Assembly (NCBI GenBank): GCA_963599445.1 | Contig: CAVBWZ010000011.1 | Coordinates: forward strand, 1 to 64,000 | DNA: 64,000 bases | Direction: 5' to 3' | Source: UBA9732 sp963599445 | GTDB taxonomy: Bacteria; Spirochaetota; Spirochaetia; Sphaerochaetales; Sphaerochaetaceae | Part shown: one piece after another, positions 25,769-34,881 of the stretch | Layout of the letters: every line of letters begins with the position of its first letter | Position numbering within the stretch: the first letter of the stretch is position 1 | Notes under the pieces: model-generated | What the model was told of the DNA's origin: nothing | The model's input: only the letters and a program-made list of their open reading frames with translations | Database searches by the model: none | Made by a program: the position numbers and the translations under genes

Positions 25769-26983
25769 TCAAGTCAAGTCGTCGTTTGGGACATCGTTTG
25801 AGTCGTCGTCGAAGTCAACGACCTCCTCTTCTCCATACGTCTCCCACTGAGGGTTGCCATAGTCGTCCATTGAATCGTCAGGCACCCCGTGGGCGTCATA
25901 GCCATAGTCGACGTCCATCACATCCATGCTGGAAGGCTTGCTTTCCACGACAGGCTTGTTTTCAGCAACAGGTTTGCTTTCTCTGTTCTCCCTGACAGGA
26001 TTCTCCCTTGCAACGTTCTCCTTGGAAGGCTTTTCCTTGATGGGCCTCTCCTCCACGAACGAAGGCATGACCATATCGTCATACACGTTGCCGGACACAT
26101 GGGATGACACGCTTGCAGGACCAATGCCGTTTGGCACGTTTGGAATGTTGACGACACTTGGAGCGCTTGCACCCATGTCACTTGGAATGCTTGGAACACT
26201 GGAAACCACCTCGGAACCCTTTGCAATGAGCCCTTCGAGAACCGCAGACTGCTGCCTTACAACGTCAAGCTTGTTCTCAAGCTCTCCAAAGAACTCCTGT
26301 ACTGTATGGATGACGGACTGGAAGGCATCGTCAATCTTCCTAAGCCTGAACTCGGTGTCCTTGTCGGTCTTCTCCTTGAAGTCCTCGAATATCTCCACGC
26401 TCTCCTTGTGGAGTCCTTCCATGGCCTCGTCCATGCTGCTGTCGGTCTCGCTCACGGCGGTGTTCATCCTGCCAATGGACTCCCTTTCAAGCTGGATGAC
26501 ACGCTGCTCGTGCTTTCTAAGGTGTTCGTCTGCATCCCTCATGTCCTGCCTGAACCCATCGATGACGTTGCGGACCTTGTCCAACCTGTCCACTTCGTTC
26601 TGGACCGTGGATATCTTGTCGTCCGCATCCGATGTAAGGCGGGCAAGACCCTCGAGGGCCTCCCTGTATGTATCCATGGCCATCTTCAGTCTGACAAGGT
26701 CCTCAGAGTAGGACCTGAGCTCTCCAAGCTGGCTGTTGACGGTCTGTATGAGCTCCTTGACCTCAGAATCCTTCTTGGAAATGGTCTGTTCAAGCTCTGC
26801 GGCGTACTGCTTGAAGGAGTTGTCGCTGGCTTCCACATCCCCTTTGTACTTGTCCAAAAGCTTCTTCACAGTGGAAAGGCTTCGACTGCTCTTGTCCCCT
26901 GCCCTTAGAGTGAAGATTATGATCATTGTCACCACGAACAGCGCGATAGGCAACAAAACCGGAACCAAAGAAAAGAAATCCAT
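25769..26983 (-). CDS. Membrane-anchored coiled-coil protein, function unknown
   Basis: A 404-residue protein with one N-terminal membrane segment (MDFFSLVPVLLPIALFVVTM), then about 230 residues predicted as coiled coil (for example VKELIQTVNSQLGELRSYSE) and an acidic, low-complexity tail with repeated KENVARENPVREN-like words. The ATG at 26983 overlaps the TGA of the HAD gene (TGATG) and follows GGAGG, so translation is coupled. The layout suggests a structural or cell-envelope scaffold protein facing the cytoplasm. I do not recognise a named family. Confidence 0.75.
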   Translation of the reverse strand: MDFFSLVPVLLPIALFVVTMIIIFTLRAGDKSSRSLSTVKKLLDKYKGDVEASDNSFKQYAAELEQTISKKDSEVKELIQTVNSQLGELRSYSEDLVRLKMAMDTYREALEGLARLTSDADDKISTVQNEVDRLDKVRNVIDGFRQDMRDADEHLRKHEQRVIQLERESIGRMNTAVSETDSSMDEAMEGLHKESVEIFEDFKEKTDKDTEFRLRKIDDAFQSVIHTVQEFFGELENKLDVVRQQSAVLEGLIAKGSEVVSSVPSIPSDMGASAPSVVNIPNVPNGIGPASVSSHVSGNVYDDMVMPSFVEERPIKEKPSKENVARENPVRENRESKPVAENKPVVESKPSSMDVMDVDYGYDAHGVPDDSMDDYGNPQWETYGEEEVVDFDDDSNDVPNDDLT

Positions 26984-27693
26984 CAAACATCCTCCATCCG
27001 TCCGGACAACCATCCGTCGAAACAGGCCCATGTAGGGAACACCCCACAGGCAAGCGGATACCTACCCGCGTCACCTTTGGCGTTCACAAGGACCGCATTC
27101 ATTCCAGCGTTGTGCGCACCAACGACATCCTTGCTGTAGCTGTCGCCTACGTAAAGCACCTCGTCTGGCTTCAAATCCATATTATACAGCAAATACTCGA
27201 AACAGTGGACACTGGGCTTGAGAAAACCAACGTCCTCGCTCGAAGCGACGAAATCCACATATCTTGAAAGCCCCATGGACCCAAGCTTGTCGAACAAAGG
27301 AAAGTCGCTGAACACACCAACGAGAACACCCTTCTCCTTCAAGCTCTGGAAAGTACGCACCACTCCATCGTATGGAGTCGTCTTCCTATACAGTTTCTCC
27401 ATGGGCCTGTATATCCACGACTCAAGCCTATCAACCACAAGACCAATGTCCTTATTCCTGCACACACCATAGTTTTTCTGCAGTATAGAGGCTTCACGCA
27501 CCCTCAAGGACGCATCATTCAAAGAAGAGTCCTCTTCGAATCCATCCTGAAGCTCCCTATAGGAACGCCTCATGCGGTTGTATTTCATGGCAAAGACAGG
27601 ATGCCTCAGACCCAAGGCCAGAAGCCTACGGTTCATCACCTTTGCAGGATAGAGGGTCCCATCTATGTCGAAGCACACAGCCTTGTAGCCCAT
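26983..27693 (-). CDS. HAD-superfamily hydrolase
   Basis: A 236-residue HAD enzyme: CFDIDGTLYP (motif I, nucleophile DxD), GVFSDFP (motif II), KPSVHCFEYL (motif III Lys) and YVGDSYSKDVVGAHNAGM (motif IV). The ATG at 27693 has AGGA 8 bases upstream; the longer frame inside der is a shadow. The stop overlaps the coiled-coil gene. The substrate is probably a small phosphorylated metabolite such as a sugar or nucleotide phosphate; no member-specific signature is visible. Confidence 0.85.
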   Translation of the reverse strand: MGYKAVCFDIDGTLYPAKVMNRRLLALGLRHPVFAMKYNRMRRSYRELQDGFEEDSSLNDASLRVREASILQKNYGVCRNKDIGLVVDRLESWIYRPMEKLYRKTTPYDGVVRTFQSLKEKGVLVGVFSDFPLFDKLGSMGLSRYVDFVASSEDVGFLKPSVHCFEYLLYNMDLKPDEVLYVGDSYSKDVVGAHNAGMNAVLVNAKGDAGRYPLACGVFPTWACFDGWLSGRMEDV

Positions 27694-27703
27694 GGTAGGA
27701 TTC

Positions 27704-29320
27704 CTATCTCTTTCCAGAGGGCTTGGAGGTCTTTCCTGAAGCCTTCCTGGCCGCAGTCGTCCTGTTTCTGTAGTCTTCGCGGGCCTTCTGCACAGCCTTG
27801 GCCTTTGCCTTTGCACCAACCTTCTTCGCCTTTGGTGCGGCCTTTGCTTTGCCACCGGCCGGTTTTGAATTGGAAGCAGACTTCGCGGCAGAAACAGGCC
27901 TTGCGGCAGCAGTGGACGCAGGCTTTCTACGTGCAGCGGGCTCCTCGGAGCTTCTCACCTTGGCGTTCTGTCCAAGCTTGTGGTTGCTTTCGCTGCGCTC
28001 GCGCTCCCTTAGGTTTATCTCGATTGGAACAAGAGAGAACCCAAGGTCCTTGCGTATGCAGTTCTTGAGATACTGCACATAGACCTGCGGGAAATCCTTC
28101 TTGCGGTTTATGAAGAAAAGGAACCGCACTGGATGCACGCTCACCTGAGTTCCGTAGTAGACCTTGTAGTGGCCCTCCGTTCCTCTAGGCGGTTGGTAGG
28201 CCTCGCCCCAAGCCTTGAGGGCATCGTTGAGGACTGCAGTGTCTATCCTCTTTCCAAGCTGGTTGTACACCTTGAGCACGGTGTCCAGCATTTGTGATAT
28301 GTTGGTTCCGTTTGCCGCCGATATGAACTGGATTGGCGCAAAGTTGAGTATTGGGAACTGGAACCTGACCCTGTCCTCTATGGCCTGCATCTCGTTGGAC
28401 ATGCCTTTGAGGAGGTCTATCTTGTTCAGCACAAGGACGACACCCTTGCCTCTTCTCACTATGAGATTGGCTATCTTCTTGTCCTGGTCGGCAAGGCCTT
28501 CAACGGAGTCCACTACAAGAAGCACGACATCGGCCTCGTCAATGGTCTTTATGGCTCTGTTGACGGAGTAGTACTCGACATCCTCCTCAACCTTGGTCTT
28601 TCGTCTTATCCCTGCGGTGTCAAGGATCGTGAACTCCTTGCCCTTGTAATGGAAACCGCCCTTGACCACATCCCTTGTCGTGCCCGCAATTGGACTTACA
28701 ATCGACAGGTCAAGGCCTGTCAGAAGGTTCGTGAGCGTACTCTTGCCCGTGTTGGGCTTACCAAGGACGGCAAGCTTAAGGGCATCGGTCTCATAAGAGG
28801 CATTGAGCTCCTCAGCGGAATCGGTTTCGTCCTCAAGGTCCAGCATTCCAAGAAGGGTCTCCTCCAAGGTGTCTATGCCAAGTCCGTGCGCCGATGATAT
28901 CCCAACGATGCGTTGGTAGCCGTAGGAGAAGTAGTTCCAAATGAGGTCTTCGCGTGTGACGTCGTCTATCTTGTTCACGGTGAGGACTATCTTGTCCGTG
29001 TATGGACGAAGCTCCTTCATGAGCATGTGGTCCTCAGGTGTGACCTCAGTGCAGTCGAGGAGGAAGATGATTGCGTCCGCACCGTCAAGAAGCGAGAGGC
29101 TCTTCTTGGAGACAAGCTCGTCGAAGCCCTCAAGGTCCAGCTTGACGCCGCCGCTGTCCGTAAGGTCCACTGCATGGCCGCAGAGAATCCAGCGCTCGGT
29201 TATGGGGTCCCTGGTCACGCCGGGGGTTGGGTCTGTTATCGCTCTTCTCTTTCCTACGAGTCTGTTGAAAAGCGTCGATTTGCCTACGTTTGGCCTTCCA
29301 ATGATTACAACGTTCTTCAT
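27704..29320 (-). CDS. der: Ribosome biogenesis GTPase Der with long basic tail
   Basis: Two tandem GTPase domains (GRPNVGKSTLFNRL near residue 8, GKPNTGKSTLTNLL near 185) and a KH-like domain ending near residue 440 give the usual Der plan for 50S subunit maturation. The 538-residue length exceeds the usual 430-490 because of a final stretch of about 95 residues rich in Ala, Lys, Arg, Ser and Pro (AKAAPKAKKVGAKAKAKA). Such tails often bind RNA. The ATG at 29320 begins MKNVVIIGRPNVGK; earlier frame starts are shadows. It is first in the der-HAD-coiled coil run. Confidence 0.95.
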   Translation of the reverse strand: MKNVVIIGRPNVGKSTLFNRLVGKRRAITDPTPGVTRDPITERWILCGHAVDLTDSGGVKLDLEGFDELVSKKSLSLLDGADAIIFLLDCTEVTPEDHMLMKELRPYTDKIVLTVNKIDDVTREDLIWNYFSYGYQRIVGISSAHGLGIDTLEETLLGMLDLEDETDSAEELNASYETDALKLAVLGKPNTGKSTLTNLLTGLDLSIVSPIAGTTRDVVKGGFHYKGKEFTILDTAGIRRKTKVEEDVEYYSVNRAIKTIDEADVVLLVVDSVEGLADQDKKIANLIVRRGKGVVLVLNKIDLLKGMSNEMQAIEDRVRFQFPILNFAPIQFISAANGTNISQMLDTVLKVYNQLGKRIDTAVLNDALKAWGEAYQPPRGTEGHYKVYYGTQVSVHPVRFLFFINRKKDFPQVYVQYLKNCIRKDLGFSLVPIEINLRERERSESNHKLGQNAKVRSSEEPAARRKPASTAAARPVSAAKSASNSKPAGGKAKAAPKAKKVGAKAKAKAVQKAREDYRNRTTAARKASGKTSKPSGKR

Positions 29321-29441
29321 ATTGGGACATACTAAAGCATTAGACGAAAACAAACAATCTACAGGAAGCCAATACCGGCGACCAACCGCATGAATTCCTG
29401 CACTTGGATTCTTGGCCTCAATGTTGTACTCTTTGGTTGTT

Positions 29442-30044
29442 ATGATTGAAGACCTGCAGGACGAATTCCAGGAAGAGAAACCACGACGCAAGAAGGCAAA
29501 AGGCCTTGGAAGGGGTGCATTCCTTGCCCTTGCATTCGTATTCTGGATCCTCTATGCGGGCGTCATTGGCATAATAAGCGCACCAAAGGCCATCGTCGCC
29601 GTCAGGGAATCGGGCGTTGTAGGATACCTTGAGGGCGTCATGAAACAACGCAGCCTGCCGGACACACACGAAGCATCGATCTGTTTTGCTATACCGATAT
29701 CCCAGACGAACGTCGTCTATCGCCTATTCTCCCAAGATGTGCCACGAACCGGCGCCTCGCTGTACCACGATGCAATCGAGGGTCTCCTTTCAGGGCCAAG
29801 CCAGGAGGCCCTTTCCCATGGTGCTGTGACGTTCATAGCACAAGGCACAACGCTGAGGGGTCTGACCGTTTCTGAAAACGTGGCGTTCGTGGATTTCTCC
29901 GGAGAATTCGCCTCCTCTGGCAGCAACTGGGGATCCGGCGGACTTGAAACGGCAAGGATTCAGATCGAATCCACCCTGAAGGCCGTTGACGCCTCTTTGG
30001 AAAAGGTCGTCATCATGGTCGACGGCGAAGTGTTGGATATTTGA
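29442..30044 (+). CDS. GerMN-domain membrane-anchored protein
   Basis: A 200-residue protein with a cytoplasmic charged lead (EEKPRRKKAKG), one membrane helix (LALAFVFWILYAGVIGII) and an outside GerMN domain with DAIEGLLSGPS, then SENVAFVDFSGEF and ARIQIESTLKAV. GerMN domains occur in spore and non-spore envelope proteins and probably bind peptides or cell-wall parts. In-frame ATG codons exist at 29421 and 29442; neither has a clear ribosome site, so the exact start is uncertain. It diverges from der. Confidence 0.75.
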   Translation: MIEDLQDEFQEEKPRRKKAKGLGRGAFLALAFVFWILYAGVIGIISAPKAIVAVRESGVVGYLEGVMKQRSLPDTHEASICFAIPISQTNVVYRLFSQDVPRTGASLYHDAIEGLLSGPSQEALSHGAVTFIAQGTTLRGLTVSENVAFVDFSGEFASSGSNWGSGGLETARIQIESTLKAVDASLEKVVIMVDGEVLDI

Positions 30045-30079
30045 AGAATTCACTTTTTTCATGTTTATGATTACATTTC

Positions 30080-30095
30080 TATCACTTTGGTGATA
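30080..30095. promoter_or_regulatory. Palindromic operator before the DUF3990 gene
   Basis: TATCACTTTGGTGATA is a perfect 6-bp dyad (TATCAC/GTGATA); a half-site in reverse (GGTCACCAAAG) follows at about 30110-30120, next to the ribosome site. The pair lies 38-53 bases before the ATG and suits autoregulation by the HTH protein. Confidence 0.6.
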
Positions 30096-30132
30096 CACTA
30101 TAGACAATCGGTCACCAAAGGAGTACTTACAA

Positions 30133-30825
30133 ATGGAAGGGATCGTCACGCTGTATCATGGCTCGGAAAAAGTCGTAAGGTGTCCAATATTTGGAGAAGG
30201 AAGAGGCACCAATGACTTTGGACTTGGATTCTACTGTACAGAGAACGAGGAACTTGCAAAGGAATGGGCGGTTTCCTCCCTACGGGATGGTTTTTCCAAT
30301 TGCTACACTTTGGATACCCAATACATGAAGACCCTGAATCTGAACAGCCCAGACTATACGATCCTCAACTGGATATCCGTTCTTGTCGAACATCGTCAAT
30401 TCTCCATCAAAACACCTGTTGCAAGACGAGCCAAGAGATATTTGATCGACAACTTTGGAGTCAATGTGAATGCCTATGATATTGTCGTTGGATACCGTGC
30501 AGATGATTCGTACTTCGATTATGCCGAATCTTTCCTGAACAACGGAATCACCGTAGAACAGCTTGCAATGGCCATGAAACTTGGAAAACTCGGAGAGCAG
30601 GTTGTCCTCAAATCCAAGTTCGCTTTTTCGAATATCCATTTCGAAGGATTCGATGTTGCAGAAAAGGAAGAGTTCTATGTTCTTCGTAAAGCAAGGGATG
30701 AAGAAGCAAACAGACTTTACCTTGGAATACTTGAGAAGGAGGACGATGGCCTTTATATCCAGGATATCATAAAAGGAGGAATCACAAACGATGACCCACG
30801 CATACCAAGAAACATACCTGAATAG
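30133..30825 (+). CDS. DUF3990 ADP-ribosyltransferase-like protein, probable toxin
   Basis: A 230-residue protein with the DUF3990 pattern: LYHGS (His9), NDFGLGFYCTEN (Tyr34) and KLGEQVVL (Glu155). These three sites fit the H-Y-E triad of one branch of the ADP-ribosyltransferase fold, and the protein is likely to use NAD (inference from the fold). It overlaps the HTH gene by 35 bases, which fits a toxin-antitoxin or regulated-effector pair. AAAGGAG lies before the ATG, and an operator-like palindrome precedes it. Confidence 0.8.
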   Translation: MEGIVTLYHGSEKVVRCPIFGEGRGTNDFGLGFYCTENEELAKEWAVSSLRDGFSNCYTLDTQYMKTLNLNSPDYTILNWISVLVEHRQFSIKTPVARRAKRYLIDNFGVNVNAYDIVVGYRADDSYFDYAESFLNNGITVEQLAMAMKLGKLGEQVVLKSKFAFSNIHFEGFDVAEKEEFYVLRKARDEEANRLYLGILEKEDDGLYIQDIIKGGITNDDPRIPRNIPE

Positions 30826-31429
30826 AGCGCAGTCAGTACTTGGTGATGCCTTTGACTACGCCATCAATACCTGTGGGATTGCTGGCGACGATTTCATCAA
30901 GCTGTTTTTGGCAAGCACGGTCAGCAACCGCATGGAAAACGGAGAACCTTCCGTTCTGACAGGAAGAAGCGGAATAGAAGCAGTATCGGAGATTGTCTAC
31001 GAAACTACGAACGATAAAATCCCGAATGAGCCCAAAGAACGGTTTGGCCGTTCGAAAGAATACTGGATAGGTTGGGCGGTGGCCTACTATCAATGGTACT
31101 CCAACAGAAAATACAGCGAAATCTTCAAAGTCCTCACCTTCTACGACCTTCAGCAAATGTACTACACGCTTCATGAAGCGGACATTTCGAAATTCGTGGA
31201 TGTCGCAGATAGCCGCGTACGCGAATACTTCAAGGACACGAATCTGAAACGCATCCGTATGGAATATGGCTGCACCCAAGCCGAGCTAGCTAAAAAGGCA
31301 GGCGTAAACCTCCGTTCCATTCAAATGTACGAACAACGCAACAAGGATATCAACAAGGCGAGCATCGACACGGTACTCCGTCTGGCCAAAAACCTTGGTT
31401 GTACTGTGGAGGATCTAATCGAGAAGTAG
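30791..31429 (+). CDS. HTH_3 regulator paired with DUF3990, probable antitoxin
   Basis: A 212-residue protein. The N-terminal 140 residues (with GWAVAYYQWYSN near residue 95) are of unknown fold and could bind the partner; the C-terminal 60 residues are a Cro/C1-type helix-turn-helix (GCTQAELAKKAGVNLRSIQM). The ATG at 30791 lies inside the partner gene, with AGGAGG 11 bases upstream, so synthesis is coupled. The HTH part may bind the palindrome at 30080. In gut bacteria such HTH proteins often neighbour DUF3990 genes. Confidence 0.78.
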   Translation: MTHAYQETYLNRAQSVLGDAFDYAINTCGIAGDDFIKLFLASTVSNRMENGEPSVLTGRSGIEAVSEIVYETTNDKIPNEPKERFGRSKEYWIGWAVAYYQWYSNRKYSEIFKVLTFYDLQQMYYTLHEADISKFVDVADSRVREYFKDTNLKRIRMEYGCTQAELAKKAGVNLRSIQMYEQRNKDINKASIDTVLRLAKNLGCTVEDLIEK

Positions 31430-31491
31430 GATTCCAACGGATCCAAAGAAACTAGACTCCTATGGGGAAACAACGTTCGCATTTCTTTCCA

Positions 31492-32307
31492 TCAGGCAAG
31501 GCAAGCCTTGAGGAACGTTTCCTTGTCCCAATCCACACCGCGCTTTAGGAGTGCAAGGAATTCGGTGTTGCCTTTGTGACCTCTGATTGGAGACCTGACG
31601 GCATTGTAGATTCCAATCCCCTCCTGGATAAGATTGTCGAATACACTTGCAAGGGTGTCTTCAAGAAGCTTTGGGTCTTCTATGACGCCAAAGAAGTTCT
31701 CCTGCCACTTTGGAACCTCGAACTGTGGCTTTATGAGCGCAATGAGCCACGTATCGCCCACAAGGTCAAGGATATGTGAGGCCGCACCCTTTATGGAACG
31801 GAACGAAAGGTCCGCCACAGCGGCGTTTGGAGCAGGGTCAAGAGAGTCCTTGCCAAGCGTCATTATATTCTGCTTCTCGTGCACAACGACCCGCTTGTCG
31901 CTTCTTACCTTGTAGTCCAATAGATTGAATCCAACATCCACGCTGTGCACGGCCTTGGCTCCACGCTGCAACAGGCAGTCGGTGAAACCTCCTGTAGAGG
32001 AACCTGCATCAAGCATCACCAAGCCCTCTACATCAATGCCAAAGGTCTCCAAAGCCTTCTCAAGCTTGAAACCTCCCCTTGATACGAACTTGGGGAATAT
32101 CACTTCAACGATGGCCTCTTTTGGGTACATTGCCTTGCAATCAGTGCAAAGTTCACCGTTTACGTACACATTTCTGCAACTTACGAGAGCCGTTGCATGG
32201 TCTTTGGAAAGACTTGGGTCGTTGAGACGCAGCAGCTGGATGACGCTGAGCCTTGGCTGCTTCCTAGGAACGTTGTGGGGATGGGAATCCTTAGCAGGAG
32301 ATGCCAT
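31492..32307 (-). CDS. tlyA: TlyA-type rRNA methyltransferase
   Basis: A 271-residue protein with an N-terminal S4 RNA-binding domain (about 25-75) and an RrmJ/FtsJ-like SAM domain, with MLDAGSSTGGFTDCLLQRGA as motif I, then DLSFRSIKGA and LIKPQFEVP. TlyA enzymes 2'-O-methylate 16S and/or 23S rRNA, although they are often labelled hemolysins. The ATG at 32307 is preferred, as it follows the ymdB stop by 16 bases. It completes the rny-ymdB-tlyA run. Confidence 0.88.
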   Translation of the reverse strand: MASPAKDSHPHNVPRKQPRLSVIQLLRLNDPSLSKDHATALVSCRNVYVNGELCTDCKAMYPKEAIVEVIFPKFVSRGGFKLEKALETFGIDVEGLVMLDAGSSTGGFTDCLLQRGAKAVHSVDVGFNLLDYKVRSDKRVVVHEKQNIMTLGKDSLDPAPNAAVADLSFRSIKGAASHILDLVGDTWLIALIKPQFEVPKWQENFFGVIEDPKLLEDTLASVFDNLIQEGIGIYNAVRSPIRGHKGNTEFLALLKRGVDWDKETFLKACLA

Positions 32308-32323
32308 GGGCCTACTACTCCTA

Positions 32324-33109
32324 CTACTCCACAAGCCTTGCTATGGACAAAGCCTTGCCGGTATCCACATCGCACTCCACAACGACGCCATGGATCTCTC
32401 CCATGCTGTCGAACACCTTCGCCTTCATTGGCATCTGGGTCTTCTGCCTTTGTATGGAGAGCTCAGGATTGCTTCCAATCACGCTGTCCTTTGGTCCGCA
32501 CATACCAAGGTCCGTTATGTAGGCAGTACCCTTTGGAAGGATCTTCTCGTCCATGGTCTGCACATGTATGTGAGTACCCACGACGGCACTTACCTTTCCA
32601 TCGAGGAAGAATCCAAGGGCTTCCTTCTCCTCTGCGCTCTCTGCATGGAAATCCACGAACACGAACTTGGATTTGACTGTACGTAGCAGGTCGCTTGCAG
32701 TCTTGAACGGGTCTTCTATTGGAAACATGTTCACTCTTCCCTGAAGGTTCATGACTGTGACATCGCCAACAGACGGAACGTTCACGGTTACGATTCCATG
32801 GCCTGGAAGCGAATTGCCGTAGTTCGCAGGACGAAGAAGCCTCTCCTTGGAATCCAAATAGCCATCCACAAGCTCGTCGTCATGCCAAATGTGGTTTCCT
32901 GACGTTATGACGTCTGCACCTGCACCAAACAGCATATCCACTTGGTCCTGAGTTATGCCAAAGCCGTTGTTCGCATTCTCGCCGTTTATCACGACGAAAT
33001 CAGCCCTGTATTTCTTTATTATGCTTGGCAGTCTAAAAGAAACAGCCCTGCACCCAGGATCGCCATAGACGTCACCTAGAAGCAGGGTTGTAAAGGTTTT
33101 TGCACCCAT
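32324..33109 (-). CDS. YmdB-family metallophosphoesterase
   Basis: A 261-residue protein of the TIGR00282/YmdB family: LLGDVYGDPGCRAV near the start, INGENANNGFGIT, TSGNHIWHDDELV and VGTHIHVQTMDE supply the di-metal ligands. Relatives act on 2',3'-cyclic nucleotides and affect biofilm formation in Bacillus. The ATG at 33109 has GGTGG 9 bases upstream; the one at 33118 does not. It follows rny by 16 bases, the usual gene pairing. Confidence 0.88.
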   Translation of the reverse strand: MGAKTFTTLLLGDVYGDPGCRAVSFRLPSIIKKYRADFVVINGENANNGFGITQDQVDMLFGAGADVITSGNHIWHDDELVDGYLDSKERLLRPANYGNSLPGHGIVTVNVPSVGDVTVMNLQGRVNMFPIEDPFKTASDLLRTVKSKFVFVDFHAESAEEKEALGFFLDGKVSAVVGTHIHVQTMDEKILPKGTAYITDLGMCGPKDSVIGSNPELSIQRQKTQMPMKAKVFDSMGEIHGVVVECDVDTGKALSIARLVE

Positions 33110-33125
33110 ATTGCGCATCCACCGT

Positions 33126-34658
33126 TTATCTTGCGTACTCTACGGCACGCATCTCACGAATGATCGTAACTTTGATTCTTCCTGGGTAGCGGAGCTCCGC
33201 CTCGATTCTGCTTGCAATGCCCTTTGCGATGTTCTTTGCATCTTCATCGGTCACGGAATCAGAATTGACGAGGATCCTGAGTTCCCTTCCGGCCTGGATT
33301 GCGAACGCCTTCTCAACGCCTTCGAAGGAAACGGCTATCTCCTCAAGGTTCTCCAATCTCTTGATGTAGTTGTCAAGGGACTCCCTTCTTGCTCCCGGAC
33401 GTGCAGCGCTTATGGCATCGGCTATCTGGACGATTATGCTCTCTATGCAGCAAGGCTCCACATCTCCGTGGTGCGAATGTATGGCATTGACGACCCTTGG
33501 ATCTTCTCCAAGTCTTCTTGCAAGGTCGGCTCCCATCTCGGCATGGTTGGAATCGCTCTCGGTCACAATGCCCTTTCCAATGTCATGGAGAAGACCGCCG
33601 CGTCTTGCAATCTCAACGTTCGCACCAACCTCGGATGCAATCATGCCTGCTATCACCGCCACTTCCCTGGAGTGGCTGAGGACGTTCTGTCCATAGCTGG
33701 TTCTGAAGAACAGCCTACCAAGTGCCCTTATGGTCTCCTGGCTCATATTGTGGATTCCAAGGTCGAATACGACCTTTTCACCCTCTTCCGCGCAAATGCG
33801 GTTGACTTCCTTCGTGACCTTGGTGACGACTTCCTCGATCCTTGCCGGATGTATGCGACCATCCTGCACAAGTCTCTCAAGAGAGACCCTTGCAATCTCC
33901 TTCCTTATGGGATCGAAGCAAGAAATGACAACGGCCTCAGGTGTGTCATCAATGATGATGTCAACGCCTGTAAGGGTCTCAAGGGCCCTTATGTTCCTAC
34001 CCTCGCGGCCAATGATCCTTCCCTTCATCTCATCGCTTGGAAGGCTCACTGAACTGACGGTGCTCTCAGAGCTCACTTCCGTCGCAAGCCTCTGGATTGT
34101 CGTGACTATGATGTCCCTGGCCGTCTTGTCAGCCTTTGCCAACGCTTCCTGCTCGATCTTGTTGATGAGGGCCTGACCGTCCTTGACGGCCTCCGACTGC
34201 ATCTTGTCTATGAGAAGGTTCTTGGCTTCATCGCTTGTTATGCCGGCGACACGCTCGATCTCCGACAACCACTTGGTCTCGTTTTCAGCGACCTGTTTGT
34301 CACGGAGTTCCAACTGTTCTTCTTTATCTTGTTGCAAGGACTTGGCTTTCTCAAGGTCTTCCTGAACCTTTTCCAAGTTCTCTTCCTTCTGGAGTAACCG
34401 TCTTTCAAAACGCTGGAGCTCATTCCTTCTGTCACGGGCCTCGCGTTCCTGCTGCATCTGCTCCTTAAGGAGTGTATCTCTGGTTTCAAGCAAGAGTTCC
34501 TTGCTCTTCGCTTCAGCTTCCTTGATGGCTTCCTGATTCAGCCTTACAGCCTGCTGTTCGACCGACGTAAGCTTTACTTTTCCATACAGCCAGCGCGCCA
34601 GCCAGCCGATTCCAATACAACCAAGACAAAGAAGGATCCATACGAGTGTACTGTTCAT
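33126..34658 (-). CDS. rny: Ribonuclease Y
   Basis: A 510-residue RNase Y: an N-terminal membrane helix (VWILLCLGCIGIGWL), a long coiled coil, a KH domain (GRNIRALETLTGVDII) and an HD domain with GGLLHDIGKG and HSHHGDVEP. It starts mRNA decay at the inner membrane face. The ATG at 34658 has GGGAGG 6 bases upstream; the longer frame would read through a non-coding stretch. It heads the rny-ymdB-tlyA operon. Confidence 0.95.
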   Translation of the reverse strand: MNSTLVWILLCLGCIGIGWLARWLYGKVKLTSVEQQAVRLNQEAIKEAEAKSKELLLETRDTLLKEQMQQEREARDRRNELQRFERRLLQKEENLEKVQEDLEKAKSLQQDKEEQLELRDKQVAENETKWLSEIERVAGITSDEAKNLLIDKMQSEAVKDGQALINKIEQEALAKADKTARDIIVTTIQRLATEVSSESTVSSVSLPSDEMKGRIIGREGRNIRALETLTGVDIIIDDTPEAVVISCFDPIRKEIARVSLERLVQDGRIHPARIEEVVTKVTKEVNRICAEEGEKVVFDLGIHNMSQETIRALGRLFFRTSYGQNVLSHSREVAVIAGMIASEVGANVEIARRGGLLHDIGKGIVTESDSNHAEMGADLARRLGEDPRVVNAIHSHHGDVEPCCIESIIVQIADAISAARPGARRESLDNYIKRLENLEEIAVSFEGVEKAFAIQAGRELRILVNSDSVTDEDAKNIAKGIASRIEAELRYPGRIKVTIIREMRAVEYAR

Positions 34659-34793
34659 ACTATCCTCCCTTATAACTGAACTATTGTAAATACTGCAACA
34701 ACCAGTGTCAAGGCAACCCACGCAAAAGGTGTCGCAGAACCAGCAGAACCGGCAGCGTCCAAGGAAACCACCATCTGCGAAGCCGCATAATAC

Positions 34794-34826
34794 AAAAAGC
34801 CGCTGCAGTGCAAAACCACAGCGGCT
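34794..34826 (-). terminator. Rho-independent terminator after groL
   Basis: On the minus strand the stem AGCCGCTG / CAGCGGCT is followed by TTTTTG. It is about 55 bp beyond the groL stop and separates groL from rny. The remaining gap (34659-34793) shows only a small run of CAGAACC-like words. Confidence 0.85.
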
Positions 34827-34881
34827 CATAGTCAAAACCGTAGGCCAAAGACATCGGCCTAGACGCCCAAGGGGCGCGATA

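Noticed and set aside
27694..27855. N-terminal extension of the HAD hydrolase (Arg/Pro-rich)
   Set aside because: It is the out-of-frame reading of the Lys/Ala-rich der tail; the ATG at 27693 has the ribosome site and starts the conserved domain.
28911..29400. Long plus-strand frames opposite der, and similar ones opposite dnaK and groL
   Set aside because: They mirror the codon pattern of well-known conserved genes and have no family resemblance.
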